A DNA stretch of 64,000 nt from Burkholderia mayonis (lineage in GTDB: Bacteria > Pseudomonadota > Gammaproteobacteria > Burkholderiales > Burkholderiaceae). The DNA lies in NCBI RefSeq assembly GCF_001523745.2, contig NZ_CP013386.1:1488001-1552000 (forward strand). The letters are read 5' to 3'. The notes beneath the pieces were generated by a model, which saw only the letters and a program-made list of their open reading frames with translations, did not search any database and was not told the DNA's origin. This document shows positions 1-11,568 of the stretch, in pieces. Position numbers and translations under genes: made by a program. Numbering within the stretch: the stretch's first letter is position 1; every line of letters begins with the position of its first letter.

Positions 1-27
1 GGTGCATGTTCGACCCGCGGCGGGCGG

Positions 28-294
28 CTACGTCAGCACTTCGTTCCAATCCTGAAGCGTCCAATTGCTCACGGCGCCGTCCGTCACGAACGGATCGCCG
101 CTCGCGAATTCTTCCGCAGCTTCGCGGCTCGTGAAAATGCCGAGCGCGCCCTGCGCAGGATCGGCGAACGGTCCTGCCATCAGCAGCGCGCCGCGCGCGT
201 GGAATTCGCGCAGCCGTGCGACGTGCGCGGCGCCGAGCGTGGCGGCCTTCGCGAGGCCGTCCGGCGCCATCTGATAGAACATCACGCATTTCAT
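28..294 (-). CDS. YciI family protein
   Basis: A complete 88-residue protein of the YciI/YCII-related family, small ferredoxin-like-fold proteins whose precise role is usually unknown. The N-terminus (MKCVMFYQMAPDG) and the stretches HVARLREFHARGALLMAGPF and GALGIFTSREAAEEFASGDP match the family pattern, including the His and the 'GP' before the central loop. The ATG at 294 is preceded on the minus strand by a GGAGG about nine bases upstream, which supports this start. The next minus-strand gene upstream is cardiolipin synthase, whose stop is about 100 bases away, so the two could be cotranscribed. The substrate cannot be told from sequence. Confidence 0.85.
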   Translation of the reverse strand: MKCVMFYQMAPDGLAKAATLGAAHVARLREFHARGALLMAGPFADPAQGALGIFTSREAAEEFASGDPFVTDGAVSNWTLQDWNEVLT

Positions 295-390
295 CGGGAT
301 GCCTCCGTCATTTGTCGGACCAGAATCGATTCGGCGAGGTAGGCTTCGGCTCGGGCCGACGGCGCGCGCGTGCGCGCGATGCGCCCGACG

Positions 391-1830
391 TCAGAGAATC
401 GGTGCGAACAGCCGCGCGATATGCATCGCGACGCGCCGCCACGCGGGCGAGCGCCGGTACTCGCTCAGATCCACTTCGAACGCATCATTGAAGTCGCGTT
501 CTAGCATCGCTTCGACTTCGGTCGCGAAACCTTCGTCGACGGTCAGCACCATGATCTCGAAATTCAGCCGGAACGACCGGTTGTCGAGGTTCGCGCTGCC
601 GACGGCAGCCGCCGCGCGGTCGATCAGCACGACCTTCTGATGCAGGAAGCCGGGCCGGTAGCGAAAGATCCGCACGCCCGCGTCGACGAGATCGCGCGCA
701 TAGAGCTTCGACGCTTCGAACACGACGTAGTGATCGCGCCGGCTCGGGATCAGCACCCGCACGTCGACGCCGCGCATCACCGCGAGCTTCAGCGCGGAGA
801 TCACCGCCTCGTCGGGCACGAGGTAGGGCGTCGTGATCCACACGCGCTCGCGCGCCGCGTTGATCGCCTCCGCGAAGAAGAGCGAACCCGTCTCCTGCTT
901 GTCGGCGGGACCCATCGGCACGACGAGGCAGTGCATGTCGGCGTCGGGAACGGGCGCGGGCGGCAGCGCCTGCGGCGGCAGCGACTGCGTCGCCCAGTGC
1001 CAGTCCTCGGCGAACACGTACTGAATGTTCGCGACGGCGGGACCGCGCACCTCGATGTGCGTGTCGCGCCATGGCGTAAGGCGCGGATTGCCGCCGAGAT
1101 ATTCGACGCCGACGTTGTGTCCGCCGACGAACGCGCGCTCGCCGTCGACCACGACGATCTTGCGGTGATTGCGGAAGTTGAGCTGGAAGCGGTTGACGAA
1201 CTGCTTGTTGGTCGCGAACGGATGCACTTCGACGCCGCCTTCGCGCAGCGCATGCACGTAGCTCGACGGCAGATCGAAGCTGCCGATGCTGTCGTACAGC
1301 AGATAGCAGCGCACGCCCGCTTGCGCGCGCGCGATCAGCGTATCGCGCAGCATCGCGCCGAGCGCGTCGTCGCGGACGATGAAGAACTGGACGATCACGT
1401 AGCTGTGCGCGGCGTCGATCGCCGCGAGGATCGCGGAGAACGTCGCGTCGCCGTTGACGAGCGTGCGCACCGTGTTGCCGGCGACGAACGGCATCCCGAC
1501 GAGGCGCGTGAGCGCGCGCACGCGCGCGAGGCCGAGCGCGTCCTTTGGCGCGCCGAGCGTCGAGCCCTCGGCGTCCCACGGCGCCGGATGCGCGCGGGTG
1601 CGCAGCGCCTCGGTCTCGTGACGGCGCGCGTCGACGTATCCGGAGAACTTGCTGCGGCCGAGGAACAGATACGGGATCAGCGTCAGGTACGGCATCGCCG
1701 TTAACGACACCGCCCATGCGATCGCGCCTTGCGACGTGCGCGTATTCAGGATCGCGTGGCAGGCCGCGATCACGCCGAGCACGTGTGCGAGGCCGATGAA
1801 GGTGCCGAGATGGAGCCAATCGAGGGTCAT
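391..1830 (-). CDS. cls: Cardiolipin synthase (phospholipase D family)
   Basis: A 479-residue inner-membrane enzyme of the ClsA type, which joins two phosphatidylglycerol molecules into cardiolipin and glycerol. Two hydrophobic segments (about residues 8-28 and 35-58) form the N-terminal membrane anchor. Two HKD phospholipase D motifs follow. The first is H222-x-K224-x4-D229 in HRKIVVVDGERAFVGGHN; the second is H397-x-K399-x4-D404 in HQKVVLIDRAAAAVGSANLD. Length and order agree with the family. No clear Shine-Dalgarno sits directly before the ATG at 1830 (an AGGAA lies farther upstream), so the exact start is slightly uncertain. No frameshift or missing catalytic residue was seen. Confidence 0.93.
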   Translation of the reverse strand: MTLDWLHLGTFIGLAHVLGVIAACHAILNTRTSQGAIAWAVSLTAMPYLTLIPYLFLGRSKFSGYVDARRHETEALRTRAHPAPWDAEGSTLGAPKDALGLARVRALTRLVGMPFVAGNTVRTLVNGDATFSAILAAIDAAHSYVIVQFFIVRDDALGAMLRDTLIARAQAGVRCYLLYDSIGSFDLPSSYVHALREGGVEVHPFATNKQFVNRFQLNFRNHRKIVVVDGERAFVGGHNVGVEYLGGNPRLTPWRDTHIEVRGPAVANIQYVFAEDWHWATQSLPPQALPPAPVPDADMHCLVVPMGPADKQETGSLFFAEAINAARERVWITTPYLVPDEAVISALKLAVMRGVDVRVLIPSRRDHYVVFEASKLYARDLVDAGVRIFRYRPGFLHQKVVLIDRAAAAVGSANLDNRSFRLNFEIMVLTVDEGFATEVEAMLERDFNDAFEVDLSEYRRSPAWRRVAMHIARLFAPIL

Positions 1831-1967
1831 GAGCGCGTTGGATTCCTGAAGGAGGCCACGCGGCGCGCCGCGACCGGGCGCCGCTTACGCGCATCTTACC
1901 GAAGCGTGCGTGCGAGCGGCCACTCCGTACGAACCGGACGGGCCGGCCCCCACGGACGGGCGCGGCT

Positions 1968-2891
1968 TCAGCCGGCAACGGCAGGCAGGTCGCTCGCGTG
2001 GATCAGGAACACGCTGTCGTCGCCCGCGCTCGTCGGCAGCCACACGAGATCGAGGCCGCCGAACGCCGCCTCGACGTTCGCGCGCTCGTTGCCGATCTCG
2101 ACGACGAGCACGCCTCCGTCTTTCAGCCACCGGCGCGCTTCGCCGATGATGCGGCGCACGATGTCCATCCCGTCCGCGCCGCCCTCGAGCGCCATCTCCG
2201 GCTCGTGCCGGTATTCGGCGGGCAGCTCGGCCATCGAATCCGCGTTCACGTACGGCGGATTCGTGATGATCACGTCGTAGCGCTGCTCGGGATCGATCCA
2301 TTTGAACTGCGGCAGCGGCGCGTAGAGATCGCCGTGGTAGAGCGTGATCCGCTCGTCGAGCCCATAGTCGCCGCGATTGATCTTCGCCACTTCGAGCGCG
2401 TCGGCCGACAGGTCGACCGCGTCGACGCTCGCGTTCGGAAACGCGAGCGCCGCGAGGATCGCGAGGCAGCCGGAGCCCGTGCACAGCTCGAGCACCGAGC
2501 CGACGAGCGCGGGATCTTCGACGAACGGCTGCAGGCCGTCGTCGAGCAGCTCGCCGATGAACGAGCGCGGCACGATCACGCGCTCGTCGACGTAGAAGCG
2601 ATGGCCGTGCATCCACGCTTCGTGCGTGATGTACGCGGCGGGCACGCGCTCGGTCGCGCGGCGCTCGATCACGGCGAGCACCGCGCCGATCTCGTCGGGC
2701 GAAAGGCGCGCGTCGAGGAACGGCTCGAGCGTGTCGAGCGGCAGGTGCAGCGTGTGCAGCACGAGATAGACGGCTTCGTCGAATGCGTTGTCCGAGCCGT
2801 GGCCGAACGCGAGCTTCGCCTTCGAAAAGCGCGACACCGCGTAGCGCACGAGGTCGCGGACGGTCCGGAACGGGGAGGGGGAGGTCGTCAT
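1968..2891 (-). CDS. prmB: 50S ribosomal protein L3 N5-glutamine methyltransferase
   Basis: A 307-residue SAM-dependent methyltransferase of the HemK/PrmB family, which methylates a glutamine side chain on ribosomal protein L3. The SAM-binding motif VLELCTGSGCLAI is at about residues 133-145. The catalytic NPPY tetrapeptide that holds the target glutamine is at 211-214. The N-terminal part (VRDLVRYAVSRFSKAKLAFG, then HTLHLPLDTLEPF) is characteristic of PrmB rather than PrmC. The gene starts 13 bases after the dapE stop and is the last member of the dap operon. A methyltransferase at the end of a lysine operon is a positional association only; nothing suggests a role in lysine synthesis. Confidence 0.93.
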   Translation of the reverse strand: MTTSPSPFRTVRDLVRYAVSRFSKAKLAFGHGSDNAFDEAVYLVLHTLHLPLDTLEPFLDARLSPDEIGAVLAVIERRATERVPAAYITHEAWMHGHRFYVDERVIVPRSFIGELLDDGLQPFVEDPALVGSVLELCTGSGCLAILAALAFPNASVDAVDLSADALEVAKINRGDYGLDERITLYHGDLYAPLPQFKWIDPEQRYDVIITNPPYVNADSMAELPAEYRHEPEMALEGGADGMDIVRRIIGEARRWLKDGGVLVVEIGNERANVEAAFGGLDLVWLPTSAGDDSVFLIHASDLPAVAG

Positions 2892-2904
2892 CGGGCGCCT
2901 TTCG

Positions 2905-4110
<1,206 letters not shown>

Positions 4111-4126
4111 TCAGCGCAGGCGGGCG

Positions 4127-4494
4127 CTACGCGGCAAACAGCGCCGTGTACTGGTCGGCCGCGAAGCCGAGCGACTTCACGCGGCCGTTGACGACCAGCA
4201 CCGGACGCTTGATGACCGACGGCTTGTGGATCATCAGCGCGATCGCGCCGGCCGGCGTTTCGGCGGCCGCCTTCATGTCGTCGGCCAGGCCGCGCCACGT
4301 GGTGCCGCGCCGGTTCAGGAGCGCGTCGAGCGGCACGTCCTTCAGCCAGTCCTCGACTAGCGGCGCGCTGACGCCGGCTTTCTTGAAATCGTGAAATTCG
4401 AACTCGACACCGTGCTCGTCGAGCCACACGCGGGCCTTCTTCACGGTGTCGCAGTTCGGAATGCCGTACACGACCACGGTGCGAGGCTTCGCCA

Positions 4495-4495
<1 letters not shown>
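4127..4495 (-). CDS. ArsC/Spx-like reductase family protein (YffB type)
   Basis: A 122-residue thioredoxin-fold protein of the ArsC/Spx/YffB family. It opens with VVVYGIPNCDTVKKARVWLD, where a single Cys replaces the CxxC of thioredoxins, and carries the family's RRGTTWR segment and the C-terminal 'IKRPVLVVNGRVKSLGF' region. Its ATG overlaps the dapD stop codon by one base (TGATG), so it is translationally coupled inside the dapC-dapD-dapE operon. Family members are often named glutathione-dependent arsenate reductases, but YffB-type proteins lack proven arsenate activity. The position among DAP genes gives no clear function, and I do not assign one beyond a probable thiol-redox role. Confidence 0.9.
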
Positions 4496-5322
<827 letters not shown>

Positions 5323-5378
5323 GTTCGTGGCTATGCTGGACGTGGATGATGGATGAATCGGGGGCGCTCGAAGCGCGT

Positions 5379-6617
5379 TCAGCTGGCGAGGCCGCGGCAG
5401 AAATCGACGATGCGCTGCGCGCCTTCGACGCATTCGGCCGTGCCGGCGACGAGCGCGATCCGGATGAAGCCGCGGCCGGGATTCGCGCCATGCGCGTCGC
5501 GGGCGAGATACGAGCCGGGCAGGACCGTCACATTATAGTCGGCGAAGAGACGCCGGGCGAACTCGGTATCCGACAGGCCGGTCCTCGCGACGTTCGCCCA
5601 CAGGTAGAACGCGGCGTCGGGCGGGCGCACGTCGACGACGTCGGCGAGCATCGGCGTGACGGTCGCGAATTTCTGCGCGTAGAGCGCGCGGTTCTCGCGC
5701 ACGTGCGCCTCGTCGCCCCAGGCGGCGATGCTCGCCTTCTGCCAGACGGGCGACAGCGCCGCGCCGTGGTACGTGCGGTACAGCAGGAAGCGCTTCAAGA
5801 GCGCCGCGTCGCCCGCGACGAAGCCCGAGCGCATGCCCGGCACGTTCGAGCGCTTCGACAGGCTCGACAGCATCACGAGGCGTTCGAAGCCGCGGCCGAG
5901 CTGGTGCGCGGCCTCGAGGCCGCCCATCGGCGGCTTCGACTCGTCGAAGTAGATCTCCGAATAGCATTCGTCGGACGCGATCACGAAGCCGTGCTCGTCC
6001 GATAGCGCGAACAGCTCGCGCCAGTCGTCGAGCGTCAGCACGGCGCCCGTCGGGTTGCCGGGCGAGCATGCGTAGACGAGCTGCGTGCGCGCCCACACGT
6101 CGTCCGGCACGACCGAGTAGTCGGGCGCGAAGTTGCGCGCCGGGTCGCTGTTGACGAAGTACGGCTCGGCGCCCGCGAGGAGCGCCGCGCCTTCGTAAAT
6201 TTGATAGAAAGGATTCGGACAGAGTACGATCGGCCTTTCGCCGTTTTGGCCGGCGTTCTCGCCGCGCTTGCCGGCGGTCGGATCGATCACCGCCTGCGCG
6301 AGCGAGAAGAGCGCCTCGCGCGAGCCCGATGCGGCGAGCACCTGCGTCGCGGCGTCGATCGCGGGCAGCCCGTAGCGGCGCTCGAGCCAGCGGGCGACCG
6401 TCTCGCGGAGCGCGTCGGTGCCCGCTGTCGCCGGATACGACGCGAGGCCGTCCAGCGCGGCCGCGGCGGCGTCGCGGATCAGCGCGGGCGTCGCGTGCTT
6501 CGGCTCGCCGATGCCGAAGCTGATCGGCGGCAGATGCGCGGGCGGCGTCACGCCGGCAAAGAGCGCGCGGAGCTTTTCGAACGGATAGGGCTGAAGCGTA
6601 TCGAGACGAGGATTCAC
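5379..6617 (-). CDS. dapC: Succinyldiaminopimelate transaminase
   Basis: A 412-residue fold-type I PLP aminotransferase that makes N-succinyl-LL-diaminopimelate from the ketopimelate precursor with glutamate. It begins with [20 protein letters not shown], typical of proteobacterial DapC. It also has the [11 protein letters not shown] segment of the cofactor phosphate site, the [10 protein letters not shown] loop, and the PLP lysine in [16 protein letters not shown]. It is the first gene of the dapC-dapD-arsC-like-dapE-prmB operon. A TATAAT hexamer on the same strand lies about 180 bases upstream and could be its promoter. Confidence 0.94.
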   Translation of the reverse strand: MNPRLDTLQPYPFEKLRALFAGVTPPAHLPPISFGIGEPKHATPALIRDAAAAALDGLASYPATAGTDALRETVARWLERRYGLPAIDAATQVLAASGSREALFSLAQAVIDPTAGKRGENAGQNGERPIVLCPNPFYQIYEGAALLAGAEPYFVNSDPARNFAPDYSVVPDDVWARTQLVYACSPGNPTGAVLTLDDWRELFALSDEHGFVIASDECYSEIYFDESKPPMGGLEAAHQLGRGFERLVMLSSLSKRSNVPGMRSGFVAGDAALLKRFLLYRTYHGAALSPVWQKASIAAWGDEAHVRENRALYAQKFATVTPMLADVVDVRPPDAAFYLWANVARTGLSDTEFARRLFADYNVTVLPGSYLARDAHGANPGRGFIRIALVAGTAECVEGAQRIVDFCRGLAS

Positions 6618-6799
6618 GGGCTTGGACGGACGGAGCCGGTAGATGGCCGATCGGACAGGCCGGTTTAAGCGAAACGGGCGCGAAACAGGGGCGCGGCAGG
6701 CGCCGCCGGGCGCGGGCGAAGCGGGGCGCGGCGGATGGCGGCGCGGAATGCCGGCGTGCCGGCCCGTGCCTGCCCTGTTGGGCGCGGCGACGGCGCTCG

Positions 6800-6805
6800 A
6801 TTATA
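6800..6805 (-). promoter_or_regulatory. Candidate -10 box for the dapC operon
   Basis: A perfect TATAAT reads on the minus strand in the otherwise GC-rich 267-base gap between dapC and the divergent EamA gene. It points toward dapC and would give a leader of roughly 175 bases. No good -35 hexamer sits 16-18 bases upstream, so this rests on the -10 box alone. The rest of the gap, 6618-6884, shows no gene. Confidence 0.4.
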
Positions 6806-6884
6806 GCGTGACATCGGACGGCGGAACGCGCGGCGAGCGCGCCGCGACGCTGTACGACGAAGGAAGAAGAGGTTCGGTTTGCAA

Positions 6885-7826
6885 ATGAATGAACGAGGGA
6901 GCGCCGGCGGGCCGACGCTCGCGATTCTGATCGGCGCGTCGGTATGGGGCCTGATCTGGTATCCGCTGCGCCTCCTGGCGGCGCTCGGCGTGACGGGCAC
7001 GGCGGCGAGCGCGCTGACGAGCGTCGTCGCCTGCGCGTTCGTGCTGATCGTGCGGCGCGGGTCGATCGCGACGGTGCGCTGGCACTGGCTGCTGCCCGCG
7101 CTCGGCATCGCGGCGGGCGTGACGAATCTCGGCTTCGTCTGGGGCACGATTCACGGCGAAGTGCTGCGCGTGATGCTGCTCTTTTATCTGACGCCCGCGT
7201 GGACCGCGATCTACGCGCACTTCATCCTGCGCGAGCGGCTCACGTTCGCGGGCGCGGCGCTCGCCGCGCTGTCGCTCGCCGGCGCGATGCTGATGCTGTG
7301 GTCGCCGCGGCTCGGCGTGCCGCTGCCGTCGAACCCGGCCGAATGGGCGGGGCTCGGGGCCGGGATGAGCTTCGCGATGAGCAACGTGCTCGTCGTCAAG
7401 GCGAGCCGTGAGCTGCCGCAGATGAAGCCCGAGATGCGCACGGCGACGCTCTTCGGCGGCGCGGCCGCGCTCGGCGTCGTCGCGTCGCTCGTCGAGGGCC
7501 TGCCGCCGGTGCCTGTGGGCGACGACTTAGGCTTCGCGGCGCTCCTCGTCGCCGGGATTGGCGTGACGGTCGCGGCGAACAACATGCTCGTCCAGCACGG
7601 CTTGGCGCGCGTGCCGGCGAACCGCGCATCGATCATCATGCTGTTCGAGATCGTCGTCACAGCGCTGTCGGCGTGGCTTTTTGCCAACGAAGTGCCGACC
7701 GCGCGCGAATGGGCGGGCGGCCTCTGCATCGTCGTCGCGACCCTGCTGTCGAGCCGCGTGCACCGCGCCCGGCCGGCTGACGGCGAACCGCGCAAGCCGC
7801 GGGACAGCGCGCGCGCGATGGTATGA
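6885..7826 (+). CDS. EamA/DMT family transporter
   Basis: A 313-residue inner-membrane protein of the drug/metabolite transporter superfamily with two EamA halves and about ten hydrophobic segments. Typical stretches are VWGLIWYPLRLLAALGV near the start, LTPAWTAIYAHFILRERLT closing the first half, and NRASIIMLFEIVVTALSAWLFANE in the second half with the usual conserved Glu. The start is uncertain. ATG at 6885 is conventional, but a TTG two codons upstream (6879) lies at better spacing from the GAAGAAGAGG purine stretch. The substrate cannot be inferred. A hairpin terminator follows the gene and separates it from smc. Confidence 0.88.
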   Translation: MNERGSAGGPTLAILIGASVWGLIWYPLRLLAALGVTGTAASALTSVVACAFVLIVRRGSIATVRWHWLLPALGIAAGVTNLGFVWGTIHGEVLRVMLLFYLTPAWTAIYAHFILRERLTFAGAALAALSLAGAMLMLWSPRLGVPLPSNPAEWAGLGAGMSFAMSNVLVVKASRELPQMKPEMRTATLFGGAAALGVVASLVEGLPPVPVGDDLGFAALLVAGIGVTVAANNMLVQHGLARVPANRASIIMLFEIVVTALSAWLFANEVPTAREWAGGLCIVVATLLSSRVHRARPADGEPRKPRDSARAMV

Positions 7827-7839
7827 TTGGCCCCATTCG

Positions 7840-7874
7840 CGGGGCCGACTGCTTGACAGCACGGCCCCGTTTTT
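7840..7874 (+). terminator. Rho-independent terminator after the EamA transporter gene
   Basis: An 8-base perfect stem (CGGGGCCG at 7840-7847, CGGCCCCG at 7862-7869) closes a 14-base loop that can itself pair CTG with CAG. Five T follow at 7870-7874. It lies 13 bases past the transporter stop and about 100 bases before smc, so it should insulate smc from upstream transcription. Confidence 0.8.
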
Positions 7875-7974
7875 CGAATCTTGGGCGTGCGGCGCGCGCG
7901 CGGGCCTCGCGGTCGAATCGCGGCGCGCAACACACGTTCCCAACCGTTTCACACTCTTTACCACCGATACCGCC

Positions 7975-10900
7975 GTGCGTCTGAGCTCGATCAAACTCGC
8001 TGGCTTCAAATCTTTCGTCGATCCCACGCACTTCCAGGTCCCAGGTCAACTGGTCGGCGTGGTGGGACCGAACGGGTGCGGCAAATCCAACATCATCGAC
8101 GCCGTGCGCTGGGTGCTCGGCGAATCGCGCGCGTCCGAGCTGCGCGGCGAGTCGATGCAGGACGTCATCTTCAACGGCTCGACGGCCCGCAAGCCCGGCA
8201 GCCGGGCGAGCGTCGAGCTCGTGTTCGACAACTCCGACGGCCGCGCGGCCGGCCAGTGGGGCCAGTACGGCGAGATCGCCGTGAAGCGCGTGCTGACGCG
8301 CGACGGCACGTCGAGCTATTACATCAACAACCTGCCCGCGCGCCGCCGCGACATCCAGGACATTTTCCTCGGCACGGGTCTCGGTCCGCGCGCGTACGCG
8401 ATCATCGGCCAGGGGATGATCGCGCGGATCATCGAGGCGAAGCCCGAAGAGCTGCGCGTGTTCCTCGAAGAGGCGGCGGGCGTGTCGAAGTACAAGGAGC
8501 GCCGCCGCGAAACCGAGAACCGCCTGCACGACACGCGCGAGAACCTGACGCGCGTCGAGGACATCATCCGCGAGCTCGGCTCGAATCTCGAGAAGCTCGA
8601 AGCGCAGGCGGTCGTCGCGACGAGGTACAAGGAGCTCGTCGCCGACGGCGAGGAGAAGCAGCGCCTGCTGTGGCTGCTGCGCAAGAACGAGGCGGCGGCC
8701 GAGCAGGACAAGCAGCGCCGTGCGATCGGCGACGCGCAGATCGAGCTCGACGCGCAGACCGCGAGGCTGCGCGAAGTCGAGGCGCAACTGGAGACGCTGC
8801 GCGTCGCGCACTATTCGGCGAGCGACGCGATGCAGGGCGCGCAGGGGGCGCTCTACGAAGCGAACGCCGAGGTGAGCCGCCTCGAGGCCGAGATCAAGTT
8901 CATCGTCGAGTCGCGCAACCGCGTGCAGTCGCAGATCGCGGCGCTCGTCGCGCAGCAGGAGCAGTGGCGCGCGCAGGCCGGCAAGGCGCAGGGCGACCTC
9001 GAGGAAGCGGAAGAAGCGCGCGCGGTCGCCGACGAGAAGGCGGCGCTCGCCGAGGACGACGCGGCCGCGAAGCACGACGCGCTGCCCACGCTCGAGGCGC
9101 GCTGGCGCGACGCGCAGACCGGGCTGAACGACGAGCGCGGCCGGATCGCGCAGACCGAGCAGGCGCTCAAGCTCGAAGCCGCGCACCAGCGCAACGCCGA
9201 TCAGCAGCTCCAGCAGCTCCAGCAGCGCCACGAGCGTCTGAAGACCGAGGCGGGCGGTCTCGACGCGCCCGACGAGGCGCAGCTCGAAGCGCTGCGGATG
9301 CAGCTCGCCGAGCACGAAGAGATGCTTGCCGAGGCGCAGGCGCGCTTGGCCGACGCGCAGGAGACGCTGCCGCGCCTCGACGCGGAGCGCCGTGCCGCGC
9401 ACGAGCGCGTGCAGGCCGAGAGCGCGCAGATTCATCAGCTCGAAGCGCGCCTGGCCGCGCTCAAGCAGTTGCAGGAAAACGTGCAGACGGAAGGCAAGAT
9501 TCAGCCGTGGCTCGACAAGCACGAGCTCGGCGCGCTGCCGCGTCTGTGGAAGAAGCTGCATGTCGAGGCCGGCTGGGAGACCGCGCTCGAAGCGGTGCTG
9601 CGCGAGCGGCTCGCGGCGCTCGAAGTGTCGAATCTCGACTGGGTGAAGGCGTTCGCGACCGACGCGCCGCCGGCGAAGCTCGCGTTCTACGCGCCGCCGC
9701 CCGCGGGCGAGCCGCTCGCCGCGCCGGGCGCGCAGCGGCCGCTCCTGTCGCTCGTGCGGATCGACGACGCGGGCCTGCGCGCGGTGCTCAACGACTGGCT
9801 CGGCACCGTATTCATCGCCGACGATCTCGCGCAGGCGCTCGCCGCGCGCACGCAGTTGCCGCAGGGCGGCGCGTTCGTCGTGAAGGCGGGCCACGTCGTC
9901 ACGCGCTCGGGCGTGCAGCTGTATGCGGCCGATTCCGAGCAGGCGGGGATGCTCGCGCGCCAGCAGGAAATCGAGAACCTGGCGCGCCAGGTGCGCGCGC
10001 AGGCGCTCCTGGCGGACGAAGCGAAGGCGGCGGCGATCCGCGCGGAAGCGGCGCACACGCAGGCGTCGCAGGCGCTGACCGAAGTGCGCGCGCAGGCCGA
10101 GCGCGCGACGCAGCGCGTGCACGCGCTGCAGATGGACGTGCTGAAGCTCGCGCAGGCGCACGAGCGTTACTCGCAGCGCAGCACGCAGATTCGCGAGGAG
10201 CTGGAGGAGATCGGCGCGCAGATCGAAGAGCAGCGCGCGCTGCGCGCGGAGTCGGAGGCGAACTTCGAGCGTCACGACGCCGAGCTCGCCGAGCTGCAGG
10301 CGCGCTTCGAGGACAACCAGCTCGCGTTCGAGGCGCTCGACGAAGCGCTGACGAACGCGCGCCAGGAAGCGCGCGAGCTCGAGCGCGCGGCCACCGATGC
10401 GCGCTTCGCGGCGCGCCAGTCGGCGAACCGGATCGACGAGCTGAAGCGCACGATCCAGGTCGCGCACGATCAGAGCGAGCGCGTGGCTGCGTCGCTCGAG
10501 GACGCGCGCGCGGAGCTCGAGACGATCAACGAGCAGACCGCGCACACCGGCCTGCAGGACGCGCTCGAAGTGCGCGCGGCGAAGGAGCAGGCGCTCGGCG
10601 CCGCGCGCGCGGAGCTCGACGACCTGACCGCGAAGCTGCGCGCGGCCGACGAGACGCGCTTGGCGGCCGAGCGCTCGCTGCAGCCGCTGCGCGATCGCAT
10701 CACCGAGCTGCAGCTGAAGGAACAGGCGGCGCGGATGACGGGCGAGCAGTTCGCCGAGCAGCTCGCGGCGGCCGAGGTCGACGAGGCCGCGCTGAAGGAC
10801 AAGCTCACGCCGGACATGAAGCCGTCGTACCTGCAGGGCGAGGTCACGCGGATCAACAACGCGGTCGGCGCGCTCGGCCCCGTCAACATGGCGGCGCTCG

Positions 10901-11487
10901 AAGAGCTCGCGGCGGCGAGCGAGCGCAAGGTGTTCCTCGACGCGCAATCGGCCGACCTGACGAACGCGATCGAGACGCTCGAGGATGCGATCCGCAAGAT
11001 CGACCAGGAAACCCGCACGCTGCTGCAGGCGACCTTCGACGAAGTGAACCGCCATTTCAGCGATCTGTTTCCGCGCCTCTTCGGCGGCGGCCAGGCGAAG
11101 CTCATCATGACGGGCGACGAGATCCTCGACGCCGGCGTGCAGGTGATGGCGCAGCCGCCCGGCAAGAAGAATGCGACGATTCACCTGCTGTCGGGCGGCG
11201 AGAAGGCGCTGACGGCGACCGCGCTCGTGTTCGCGATGTTCCAGCTGAACCCGGCGCCGTTCTGTTTGCTCGACGAGGTCGACGCGCCGCTCGACGACGC
11301 GAACACCGAGCGATTCGCGAACCTCGTGCGCGCGATGTCGGACAAGACGCAGTTCCTCTTCATCTCGCACAACAAGATCGCGATGGAGATGGCGCAGCAA
11401 CTGATCGGCGTGACGATGCAGGAGCAGGGCGTGTCGCGGATCGTCGCGGTGGACATGGAAACCGCCGCGGGTTTTGCGCAGAATTGA
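7975..11487 (+). CDS. smc: Chromosome segregation protein SMC (condensin subunit)
   Basis: An 1170-residue SMC ATPase that compacts and segregates the chromosome with the kleisin ScpA and ScpB. The N-terminal Walker A is GPNGCGKSN at residues 31-39. Long Glu/Gln/Ala-rich coiled coils flank a central hinge at roughly residues 490-660. The C-terminal head holds the ABC signature LSGGEKALTATAL from about residue 1072 and the Walker B FCLLDEVDAPLDDAN. I chose the GTG at 7975 because homologues begin (V/M)RLxSIKLAGFKSF exactly there; the frame stays open upstream but shows no family similarity. A short QQLQQLQQ repeat (9-base units near 9202-9227) lies in the coiled coil. The zipA and ligA genes follow, the usual order in related bacteria; scpA and scpB are not in the window. 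Confidence 0.96.
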   Translation: MRLSSIKLAGFKSFVDPTHFQVPGQLVGVVGPNGCGKSNIIDAVRWVLGESRASELRGESMQDVIFNGSTARKPGSRASVELVFDNSDGRAAGQWGQYGEIAVKRVLTRDGTSSYYINNLPARRRDIQDIFLGTGLGPRAYAIIGQGMIARIIEAKPEELRVFLEEAAGVSKYKERRRETENRLHDTRENLTRVEDIIRELGSNLEKLEAQAVVATRYKELVADGEEKQRLLWLLRKNEAAAEQDKQRRAIGDAQIELDAQTARLREVEAQLETLRVAHYSASDAMQGAQGALYEANAEVSRLEAEIKFIVESRNRVQSQIAALVAQQEQWRAQAGKAQGDLEEAEEARAVADEKAALAEDDAAAKHDALPTLEARWRDAQTGLNDERGRIAQTEQALKLEAAHQRNADQQLQQLQQRHERLKTEAGGLDAPDEAQLEALRMQLAEHEEMLAEAQARLADAQETLPRLDAERRAAHERVQAESAQIHQLEARLAALKQLQENVQTEGKIQPWLDKHELGALPRLWKKLHVEAGWETALEAVLRERLAALEVSNLDWVKAFATDAPPAKLAFYAPPPAGEPLAAPGAQRPLLSLVRIDDAGLRAVLNDWLGTVFIADDLAQALAARTQLPQGGAFVVKAGHVVTRSGVQLYAADSEQAGMLARQQEIENLARQVRAQALLADEAKAAAIRAEAAHTQASQALTEVRAQAERATQRVHALQMDVLKLAQAHERYSQRSTQIREELEEIGAQIEEQRALRAESEANFERHDAELAELQARFEDNQLAFEALDEALTNARQEARELERAATDARFAARQSANRIDELKRTIQVAHDQSERVAASLEDARAELETINEQTAHTGLQDALEVRAAKEQALGAARAELDDLTAKLRAADETRLAAERSLQPLRDRITELQLKEQAARMTGEQFAEQLAAAEVDEAALKDKLTPDMKPSYLQGEVTRINNAVGALGPVNMAALEELAAASERKVFLDAQSADLTNAIETLEDAIRKIDQETRTLLQATFDEVNRHFSDLFPRLFGGGQAKLIMTGDEILDAGVQVMAQPPGKKNATIHLLSGGEKALTATALVFAMFQLNPAPFCLLDEVDAPLDDANTERFANLVRAMSDKTQFLFISHNKIAMEMAQQLIGVTMQEQGVSRIVAVDMETAAGFAQN

Positions 11488-11568
11488 CGTTTGACGAATG
11501 GCCCGCGGGCGCGCGGCGCATGGGCGCCCGTCCGCGAGTCCAATGAAAAAGAATTTGATGGAGCGTGC

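Noticed and set aside
7853..7858. Perfect TTGACA upstream of smc
   Set aside because: It lies inside the terminator loop and has no -10 box at 16-18 bases, so it is not credible as an smc promoter.
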